Positions 11,859 through 15,643 of a stretch of 15,643 nucleotides of DNA are shown here, one piece after another. The translations under genes and the position numbers were made by a program. The notes below the pieces were generated by a model, which worked only from the letters and a program-made list of their open reading frames with translations, was not told where the DNA came from and did no database searches. Origin of the DNA: DASPSR01 sp035498715 (lineage in GTDB: Bacteria > Nitrospirota > UBA9217); the NCBI GenBank assembly GCA_035498715.1, contig DATJZV010000115.1, positions 1-15,643 of the forward strand, written 5' to 3'. How positions within the stretch are numbered: position 1 is the stretch's first letter; each line of letters starts with the position of its first letter.

Positions 11859-12236
11859 TTACTTTACCTCGACGGTCGCGCCTGCTTCGGTGAGTTTCTT
11901 TTTCATGGTCTCTGATTCTTCCTTCGAGACCCCGGTTTTTACCGGCTTGGGAGCACCTTCCACCAGGTCCTTTGCTTCTTTGAGGCCAAGGCCCGTAAGC
12001 TCGCGCACAACCTTGATCACGTTAATTTTCTGGGCACCTGCGCTCGCCAGGATCACGTCAAAGGCGGTTTTCTCTTCCGCCGCTGCTGCTGCGCCACCCG
12101 CTGCACCTGCGGCGGCCACGGCCACGGGCGCTGCTGCCGATACGCCCCACTTCTCTTCGAGCATCTTGCTCAACTCTGCTGCTTCGAGAACGGTCAAACC
12201 GCTCAGCTCATCTACCAACTTAGCTAAATCCGCCAT
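11859..12236 (-). CDS. rplL: 50S ribosomal protein L7/L12
   Basis: L7/L12 is the multicopy stalk protein that recruits and activates translational GTPases such as EF-Tu and EF-G. The 125-aa product shows the three expected parts: an N-terminal dimerisation and L10-binding segment (about 1-32), an Ala/Gly-rich hinge (about 33-52) and the globular C-terminal domain (about 54-125) with KINVIKVVRELTGLGLKEAK, the factor-binding helix region. The ATG start has a full AGGAGG at 12251-12246 with 9 nt spacing. It follows rplJ by 72 nt; that spacer is A/T-rich beside the ribosome binding site, which suits the high synthesis rate needed for four to six copies per ribosome. Confidence 0.98.
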   Translation of the reverse strand: MADLAKLVDELSGLTVLEAAELSKMLEEKWGVSAAAPVAVAAAGAAGGAAAAAEEKTAFDVILASAGAQKINVIKVVRELTGLGLKEAKDLVEGAPKPVKTGVSKEESETMKKKLTEAGATVEVK

Positions 12237-12277
12237 GTTTCTATTCCTCCTGAAATGTTATAAACTTTTTTAAAATT

Positions 12278-12298
12278 CGCTCTCGCTGAACGAGTGCG
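12278..12298 (-). other. Hairpin in the rplJ-rplL spacer
   Basis: On the minus strand CGC-A-CTCG / CGAG-A-GCG pairs as a 7-bp stem with one A-A mismatch and loop TTCAG, followed by AATTTTAAAA. It begins 10 nt after the rplJ stop. The downstream T-run is only four, so termination on this strand is doubtful. It may protect or set apart rplL mRNA. Read on the plus strand the same hairpin is followed by five T, but no gene on that strand needs a terminator. Confidence 0.4.
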
Positions 12299-12308
12299 TT
12301 TTTACGAC

Positions 12309-12821
12309 TTAACCCTTGTCTGCCTTCGCCTTCATGACCCTGGCGATTTGGCCGCCCGGTGCTGCGAGCACGCCGACGATTCTCGATGCGGGTGCCTGAA
12401 GAAGACCGACGATCTTCCCGCGGAGCGCGTTCAGTGACGGTAGGCTTGCCAGCGCCTTAATATCCGCCGGCTTCAGCAACTTGCCGTCGAGCACGCCGAT
12501 CCTGAGCTCAAGCTTGACCTGCGTCTTGTTGAAATCGTAGAGAACCTTCGCGGGAGCAACCACATCATCATATCCAAGTGCTATGCCCACGGGGCCGATG
12601 AAATGATCCTTGAGCGGCTCGAGGCCTGTACCTTCCGCTGCCTTGCGTGCCAGAGTGTTCTTCACCACGCGGTATTCAACGTGCGCCTTGCGTAGCTTAG
12701 CGCGGAGTTCGGTGATCTGCTCCACGTTGATCCCGGAATAGCCGGTTATCACCGCGGTCTTCGCACGGGCAAACTTTTCGTGGAGCTCATCAATTGCCTC
12801 TTTTTTCTCTTCTTTATTCAA
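12309..12821 (-). CDS. rplJ: 50S ribosomal protein L10, TTG start
   Basis: L10 anchors L7/L12 dimers to 23S rRNA at the GTPase-associated centre and, as an L10-L12 complex, represses its own mRNA. I place the start at TTG 12821-12819, giving 170 aa beginning MNKEEKKEAIDELHEKF, the usual L10 start. AGGAGG at 12833-12828 is exactly 6 nt upstream. A longer reading from another TTG at 12842 (177 aa) would place this Shine-Dalgarno inside the coding sequence as Arg-Arg and is rejected. Conserved parts include the RNA-binding N-terminal domain with YRVVKNTLARKA and FIGPVGIALG. The C-terminal helix LAAPGGQIARVMKAKADKG is where L7/L12 dimers bind in the family. A structured leader precedes it. Confidence 0.96.
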   Translation of the reverse strand: MNKEEKKEAIDELHEKFARAKTAVITGYSGINVEQITELRAKLRKAHVEYRVVKNTLARKAAEGTGLEPLKDHFIGPVGIALGYDDVVAPAKVLYDFNKTQVKLELRIGVLDGKLLKPADIKALASLPSLNALRGKIVGLLQAPASRIVGVLAAPGGQIARVMKAKADKG

Positions 12822-12844
12822 TGCTGTCCTCCTTTCTTTCAAGA

Positions 12845-12868
12845 ATTCCCGATGACCAGCCCGGGAAT
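12845..12868 (-). promoter_or_regulatory. Hairpin next to the rplJ ribosome binding site
   Basis: ATTCCCG and CGGGAAT pair as a perfect 7-bp stem with a 10-nt loop, ending 11 nt before the rplJ AGGAGG. No U-tract follows. The 5' arm includes CCCGGG, which could instead pair with the CCCGGG at the 3' foot of the L10 leader (12916-12911). The two pairings would exclude each other, so a switch is conceivable; this is inference. Confidence 0.4.
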
Positions 12869-12910
12869 CTCAAAAGAAAGCAGTGCTTAAACGCTACTAT
12901 CTTTTATTGA

Positions 12911-13014
12911 CCCGGGTCTCGGCAGGCTCCTTCTGGAATTAAACCGCGGGAAAACTTCATGTTCTCCCGTTGGTGCCTGCTGTCTCGGACCGCGCCCCTG
13001 CTTCTAAGGGGCCG
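12911..13014 (-). ncRNA. L10 leader (rplJL mRNA autoregulatory structure)
   Basis: The 223-nt rplA-rplJ gap holds the known L10-leader architecture. An outer stem GGTC/GACC (12991-12988 with 12918-12915) and an inner stem GCAGGC/GCCTGC (12980-12975 with 12927-12922) flank an asymmetric internal loop, CGAGACA opposite CGA, in the position of the kink-turn bound by the L10-L12 complex. The apex is a hairpin CGGGAGAAC-ATGAA-GTTTTCCCG (12969-12947). A 5' hairpin GCCCCT-TAGAAGC-AGGGGC (13012-12994) precedes it. In the family, L10-L12 binding here represses rplJL expression by mimicking the 23S rRNA site. Pairings are seen directly; binding is inferred from the family. Confidence 0.85.
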
Positions 13015-13044
13015 ACCTTTACATTTTATATGTGTTGCCAGCCA

Positions 13045-13746
13045 TTAACCCACAAGCTTTTCAACAAGTGCTGTATCCATCTTAATGCCCGGACCCATGG
13101 TGGTGGAAACAGTCGCACTTCTAAGATACTTGCCTTTGCTCGAGGAGGGTTTCGCCTTCACGATGGACTCAAGAACCGCCTTGGCATTGTCAGCAAGTTT
13201 GTTCTCATCAAAGGATGCCTTGCCCACCGGGACATGCACAATGCCCGCTTTCTCCACGCGGTACTCTACCTTCCCGGCCCTGATGTCCTTGATGGCCTTG
13301 GCAATGTCGAACGTTACTGTACCGGTCTTGGGGTTTGGCATCAATCCCCGGGGACCAAGCACCTTACCAAGCTTACCCACGAGCCCCATAATGTCGGGGG
13401 TGGCCACGACCACATCGAAATCCGTCCAGCCTTCCTTCTGGATCTTGTCTGCCAGGTCTTCGGCGCCTGCGTAGTCCGCGCCGGAATCCCTGGCTTCTTT
13501 TTCCTTTTCACCCTTGGCAAAGACCAGAATTTTGACCTTCTTCCCAGTTCCGTGCGGGAGCACGACCGTTCCGCGCACCATCTGGTCCGCCTGTTTGGGG
13601 TCTACACCGAGCTTCACGGCGAGATCGACGGTCTCATCGAACTTGGTCCTCGCTGTTTTCTTGGCGAGGCCGATGGCCTCCTCGATGCTGTAAAATTTTG
13701 TCCGATCCACCAATGCTGCAACTGCTTTGTACTTCTTCCCTGCCAT
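13045..13746 (-). CDS. rplA: 50S ribosomal protein L1
   Basis: L1 forms the mobile L1 stalk with 23S rRNA helices 76-78, helps move deacylated tRNA out of the E site, and in many bacteria represses its own mRNA. The product is 233 aa, the usual length, with the signature GPRGLMPNPKTGTVT at 131-145 and the C-terminal SSSKGKYLRSATVSTTMGPG. The ATG start has AGGAGG at 13756-13751, only 4 nt upstream but otherwise complete. It follows rplK by 134 nt, a wider gap than usual, which holds a hairpin touching the Shine-Dalgarno and a TATAAT box. The L10 leader begins just after the stop codon. Confidence 0.98.
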   Translation of the reverse strand: MAGKKYKAVAALVDRTKFYSIEEAIGLAKKTARTKFDETVDLAVKLGVDPKQADQMVRGTVVLPHGTGKKVKILVFAKGEKEKEARDSGADYAGAEDLADKIQKEGWTDFDVVVATPDIMGLVGKLGKVLGPRGLMPNPKTGTVTFDIAKAIKDIRAGKVEYRVEKAGIVHVPVGKASFDENKLADNAKAVLESIVKAKPSSSKGKYLRSATVSTTMGPGIKMDTALVEKLVG

Positions 13747-13757
13747 GATTCCTCCTC

Positions 13758-13788
13758 GCGGTGGTAGCGGCTGTTGTCAGCCTCCCGC
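13758..13788 (-). promoter_or_regulatory. Two-part stem-loop beside the rplA Shine-Dalgarno, candidate L1 operator
   Basis: The transcript reads GCGG-GA-GGCTG-ACAA-CAGCC-GCTACCA-CCGC. An outer 4-bp and an inner 5-bp helix are separated by an asymmetric internal loop (2 nt opposite 7 nt), ending 1 nt before the rplA AGGAGG. L1 is known to bind short helices with asymmetric loops in rRNA and in its own mRNA. The location suits translational repression, but I have not matched it to the L1 consensus. Confidence 0.35.
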
Positions 13789-13821
13789 ATGAAAATTCTC
13801 ATTGGAAATTGATGATCGTAG

Positions 13822-13850
13822 ATTATAACTTTAAAATGACCAACGTTCAG
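13822..13850 (-). promoter_or_regulatory. Possible weak promoter in the rplK-rplA gap
   Basis: A perfect TATAAT (13827-13822) lies 17 nt downstream of CTGAAC (13850-13845), which matches the -35 consensus at only three of six bases. There is no extended -10 TG. Transcription would start about 70 nt before rplA. The surrounding spacer is A/T-rich, so a chance match is possible. Confidence 0.3.
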
Positions 13851-13880
13851 TTATTTCAATTCGACACTCGGAGCATATCG

Positions 13881-14306
13881 TTAATCTGCGATTTCCAGCC
13901 CCATGCTCTTCGCTGAACCTTCAATCATGCGCATGGCCGATTCAATACTTGCTGCATTGAGGTCCGGGAGCTTCGTCTGCGCGATCTCCCTGATCTGGGC
14001 GCGGGTCACCTTGCCGACCTTGTCCTTGTTCGGAACGCCAGAACCCTTGATGATCCCAGCGGCCTTCTTGAGCAGTTCCGCCGCCGGCGGCGTCTTGGTA
14101 ATAAAGGTGAACGACCGGTCTGAATAAACCGTGATAATGACCGGGACAATCGTCTCGCCCATTTTCTGGGTCCTCGCGTTGAATGCCTTGCAGAACTCCA
14201 TGATGTTGACGCCATGTTGTCCGAGTGCGGGGCCCACCGGAGGGGCGGGATTGGCCTTTCCTGCCGGGACCTGAAGCTTTATTTTTGCTGTGATCTCTTT
14301 TGCCAT
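13881..14306 (-). CDS. rplK: 50S ribosomal protein L11
   Basis: L11 binds the 1050-1110 region of 23S rRNA with L10 at the GTPase-associated centre. It is needed for RelA-dependent stringent signalling in species that have it, and forms part of the thiostrepton site. The 141-aa product has the family start MAKEITAKIKLQVPAGKANP, the proline-rich turn APPVGPALGQHGVN (21-34; P23 and P26 are at the positions hit in thiostrepton resistance) and the C-terminal rRNA-binding domain (about 76-141) ending GSAKSMGLEIAD. The ATG has AGGAG at 14318-14314 with 7 nt spacing. It follows nusG by 72 nt of A/T-rich sequence. The ribosome binding site lies in the loop of a small hairpin. Confidence 0.98.
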   Translation of the reverse strand: MAKEITAKIKLQVPAGKANPAPPVGPALGQHGVNIMEFCKAFNARTQKMGETIVPVIITVYSDRSFTFITKTPPAAELLKKAAGIIKGSGVPNKDKVGKVTRAQIREIAQTKLPDLNAASIESAMRMIEGSAKSMGLEIAD

Positions 14307-14308
14307 TT

Positions 14309-14326
14309 ATAAACTCCTGCGTTTAT
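14309..14326 (-). promoter_or_regulatory. rplK Shine-Dalgarno displayed in a hairpin loop
   Basis: ATAAAC-GCAGGA-GTTTAT is a perfect 6-bp stem with a 6-nt loop. The loop holds most of the AGGAG ribosome binding site of rplK, and the stem ends 2 nt before the ATG. All but one pair are A-U, so it should be weak. It could be a protein- or temperature-sensitive control point, or chance in A/T-rich sequence. Confidence 0.35.
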
Positions 14327-14378
14327 TTTTTAATATTATCTAGATCTGGAATATTAATTCTCGAATCCGTAGAACTTT

Positions 14379-14924
14379 TTATTTTGCATCCTTCTCCCGC
14401 TCGACCTGCAAGAACTCCAGTTCCACTGGCGTTGAACGTCCGAAAATGCTCACCATCACGCGGAGCCTGCCATGCGCCGGATTCACGTCTTCGACGGTTC
14501 CGATGAAACTGCTGAACGGACCGTCGATCACCCGGACCCGATCCCCCTTCTGGTAGGCCTGCTTGGGCTGTGCCTGCGCAACAGCGCCTTCCTCGGCCTG
14601 CCTGAGAATGTTCTTTACCTCTTCTTCACTGAGCGGAGTCGGATTCGTACTTCCGCCGACAAACCCCGTCACCTTGGGCGTATCCTTCACAATATGCCAG
14701 GTGTTATCGTCCATCTCCATTTCGACGAGTATGTATCCGGGGAAGAACTTCCGCTGAGATTTACGTTTTTTCCCTCCCTTGATCGACAGGACCTCTTCGG
14801 TCGGGACAAGGATTTGGCCGATTTTTTCCTTCAGCCCCAGCTTGGAGACGGTCTCCACAATGCTTGCTCTCACCTTGTTTTCAAATCCTGCATATGTATG
14901 GACGACATACCAGTTCATCGGCAT
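14379..14924 (-). CDS. nusG: Transcription termination/antitermination factor NusG
   Basis: NusG binds the RNA polymerase clamp, suppresses or promotes pausing, and links polymerase to Rho or to ribosomal protein S10. The 181-aa product has the NGN domain (about 4-108; NWYVVHTYAGFENKV at the start, FFPGYILVEM at 60-69) and a C-terminal KOW domain (about 125-175; KGDRVRVIDGPFSSFIGTV). I chose the first ATG (14924), giving MPMNWYVV; a second in-frame ATG is two codons later. The Shine-Dalgarno is weak: AGGT about 10 nt and GAG 6 nt upstream, both overlapping the end of secE. Only 8 nt separate it from the secE stop, which fits translational coupling. Confidence 0.98.
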   Translation of the reverse strand: MPMNWYVVHTYAGFENKVRASIVETVSKLGLKEKIGQILVPTEEVLSIKGGKKRKSQRKFFPGYILVEMEMDDNTWHIVKDTPKVTGFVGGSTNPTPLSEEEVKNILRQAEEGAVAQAQPKQAYQKGDRVRVIDGPFSSFIGTVEDVNPAHGRLRVMVSIFGRSTPVELEFLQVEREKDAK

Positions 14925-14932
14925 AATTATCT

Positions 14933-15118
14933 CTACCTAAAGGCCAGGGTCATCAATCTTCCTAACGCCGTATCTACCAAGCCCAGAAAAAAGGCTGCAA
15001 TGAGCACGGTGACAATCACTACCCAGGTAGAACCTATGACCTCCTTCTTTGTCGGAAACACAACCTTTTTGAGCTCGAGCTTGACATCCGTAAAAAAATC
15101 CATGATCTTTTTGAACAT
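14933..15118 (-). CDS. secE: Preprotein translocase subunit SecE (short, single-TM form)
   Basis: SecE clamps the SecY channel of the inner-membrane protein translocon. The 61-aa product is the minimal bacterial form: an amphipathic cytoplasmic helix (FFTDVKLELKKVVFPTKKEV, 8-27, the conserved SecE signature) followed by one transmembrane helix (about 31-55). The three-helix E. coli version is about twice as long. I start at ATG 15118-15116, with GAGG 8 nt upstream (15130-15127). The frame stays open for 42 further codons, but these lie across the tRNA-Trp gene and give the well-known tRNA-derived false peptide, so the longer start is rejected. It is followed at once by nusG. Confidence 0.96.
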   Translation of the reverse strand: MFKKIMDFFTDVKLELKKVVFPTKKEVIGSTWVVIVTVLIAAFFLGLVDTALGRLMTLAFR

Positions 15119-15149
15119 GCGATGGGCCTCTTTCTGCACGGGATTGAAA

Positions 15150-15225
15150 TGGCAGGCCAGGAGGGACTCGAACCCCCAGCAGCCGGATTTGGAGTCCGGA
15201 GCTCTACCATTAGAGCTACTGGCCT
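15150..15225 (-). tRNA. trnW: tRNA-Trp, anticodon CCA, with encoded 3' CCA
   Basis: The minus strand folds as a complete cloverleaf: acceptor stem AGGCCAG/CTGGCCT (7 perfect pairs), D-stem GCTC/GAGC, anticodon stem CCGGA/TCCGG with loop CTCCAAA, a 5-nt variable loop, and T-stem GGGGG/CCCTC (one G-U) with loop TTCGAGT. The anticodon CCA (15192-15190) reads UGG. The discriminator is G (15153) and the 3' CCA (15152-15150) is encoded. It sits 34 nt after rpmG and 31 nt before secE, so it is probably cut from the same transcript as those mRNAs. A tRNA-Trp between tuf/rpmG and secE is a familiar arrangement in bacteria. Confidence 0.98.
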
Positions 15226-15259
15226 GTGTCCGACTCTGCAGCACTCTTGTTTTGCCTGG

Positions 15260-15412
15260 TTATGCTTTCGTTTCCTTATGCACCGTGTGTTTTCGGCAGA
15301 ACCGGCAATATTTCTCCAGGTTCAGTTTGTCAGGAGTGTTCCTCTTATTCTTGGTCGTTGAGTAATTTTTGCGCTTGCATTCACCGCAGGCAAGTAAAAT
15401 AATTTCCCGCAT
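15260..15412 (-). CDS. rpmG: 50S ribosomal protein L33, zinc-binding type
   Basis: L33 is a small 50S protein near the E site. The 50-aa product begins MREIILLACGECKRKNY and carries two CxxC pairs, C9/C12 and C36/C39, so it is the zinc-containing (C+) form and not the zinc-free paralogue induced on zinc starvation in some bacteria. It is basic and of normal length, ending KHTVHKETKA before TAA. The ATG has AGAGG-type sequence (GAGAGG at 15427-15422) 9 nt upstream. It lies 90 nt downstream of tuf and just upstream of tRNA-Trp and secE, the common order tuf-rpmG-trnW-secE-nusG. Confidence 0.97.
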   Translation of the reverse strand: MREIILLACGECKRKNYSTTKNKRNTPDKLNLEKYCRFCRKHTVHKETKA

Positions 15413-15457
15413 CGATTATAGCCTCTCTCATCTCGATTTCCGACTTCGGATTGTTGT

Positions 15458-15493
15458 TTGCGGATAACGTATTTTGCCCTCCGAGATCCGCAA
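15458..15493 (-). other. Inverted repeat in the tuf-rpmG spacer
   Basis: TTGCGGAT (15493-15486) and ATCCGCAA (15465-15458) are perfect 8-nt complements separated by 20 nt, starting 9 nt after the tuf stop codon. No U-tract follows on the minus strand, so it is not a standard terminator. It may be a processing or stabilising structure at the tuf 3' end. Confidence 0.4.
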
Positions 15494-15502
15494 TAGTTCT
15501 TG

Positions 15503-15643
15503 TTACTCGATGACTTCGGTGATAACTCCGGCGCCCACGGTCCTGCCGCCCTCGCGGATGGCGAACCGGAGTTCCTTGTCCATCGCGATCGGGGTGATCA
15601 GCTCTACGGAGCAGCTCATGTTGTCGCCCGGCATCACCATCTC
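15503..15643 (-). CDS. tuf: Elongation factor Tu, C-terminal fragment (cut by window edge)
   Basis: The last 46 residues of EF-Tu, read in from the right edge to a TAA stop. The segment begins EMVMPGDNM and ends LRFAIREGGRTVGAGVITEVIE, the highly conserved end of domain III, which contacts aminoacyl-tRNA; the GGRTVGAG turn is diagnostic. The start and G-domain lie outside the window. This copy is upstream of rpmG-trnW-secE, the tufB-like position. With the copy beginning at 111 it makes two same-direction tuf genes bracketing the locus. Whether the two proteins are identical cannot be told here. Confidence 0.97.
   Translation of the reverse strand, partial: EMVMPGDNMSCSVELITPIAMDKELRFAIREGGRTVGAGVITEVIE

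Noticed and set aside
12970..13767. Plus-strand 265-codon open frame across the L10 leader and rplA
   Set aside because: Opposite rplA and a structured leader; no recognisable product.
15119..15244. A 42-residue N-terminal extension of SecE reading through the tRNA gene
   Set aside because: The extension is the reverse-free translation of tRNA-Trp sequence (peptide SSNGRAPDSKSGCWGFESL), a well-known false product; the real start at 15118 has its own Shine-Dalgarno and the family N-terminus.
14472..15365. Plus-strand 297-codon open frame across nusG, secE, tRNA-Trp and rpmG
   Set aside because: It crosses four well-supported minus-strand genes including a tRNA; no family resemblance.
15415..15420. 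TATAAT 2 nt before the rpmG ATG as a promoter
   Set aside because: Transcription would start inside rpmG, and the base positions 17 nt upstream (TCGGAA) do not match a -35 box.

Overview
The window is a conserved bacterial information-processing locus. Every gene lies on the minus strand, so transcription runs from high to low coordinates. In transcription order it holds: the 3' end of one tuf gene (EF-Tu), rpmG (L33), tRNA-Trp(CCA), secE, nusG, rplK (L11), rplA (L1), rplJ (L10), rplL (L7/L12), rpoB, rpoC, rpsL (S12), rpsG (S7), fusA (EF-G), and the 5' end of a second tuf gene cut by the left edge. I see no mobile element, CRISPR array, phage gene, accessory cassette or broken gene. The protein content is ordinary, and the interesting material is in the spacers and start codons.

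The organism looks like a Gram-negative of the Desulfobacterota/Nitrospirota/Proteobacteria type. RpoB (1332 aa) and RpoC (1376 aa) have lengths close to the proteobacterial proteins and carry comparable lineage insertions. The secE-nusG-rplKAJL-rpoBC block sits directly upstream of rpsL-rpsG-fusA-tuf, and two tuf copies flank the set. This placement is an inference from gene order and protein character; I cannot name a genus.

Layout by region. (1) 15119-15643: tuf tail, a 90-nt spacer with an inverted repeat, a zinc-type L33, a CCA-encoding tRNA-Trp, then the short secE. (2) 13045-15118: secE-nusG-rplK-rplA, with an rplK Shine-Dalgarno set in a hairpin loop and a structured element touching the rplA Shine-Dalgarno. 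(3) 12822-13044: a 223-nt leader with a clear L10-leader (kink-turn) structure, ahead of rplJ, which starts with TTG. (4) 11671-12821: rplJ-rplL, then a strong 17-bp hairpin plus U-tract in the rplL-rpoB gap, in the place of the classic attenuator that reduces rpoBC transcription relative to L7/L12. (5) 3455-11670: rpoB-rpoC. (6) 3225-3454: a 230-nt gap with a perfect-consensus sigma70 promoter (TTGACA, 17 bp, TATAAT) preceded by a nine-A tract, driving the str operon. (7) 1-3224: rpsL-rpsG-fusA-tuf, with a structured 93-nt rpsL-rpsG spacer in the place where S7 autoregulation acts in E. coli.

Together these genes make the RNA polymerase core, the elongation/antitermination factor NusG, the GTPase-associated stalk proteins of the ribosome (L10, L11, L7/L12), the L1 stalk, decoding-centre proteins S12 and S7, both elongation GTPases and the SecE translocon subunit. 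Four essential genes use non-ATG starts: TTG for fusA and rplJ, GTG for rpsL and rpoC. No gene-free stretch exceeds about 230 nt.
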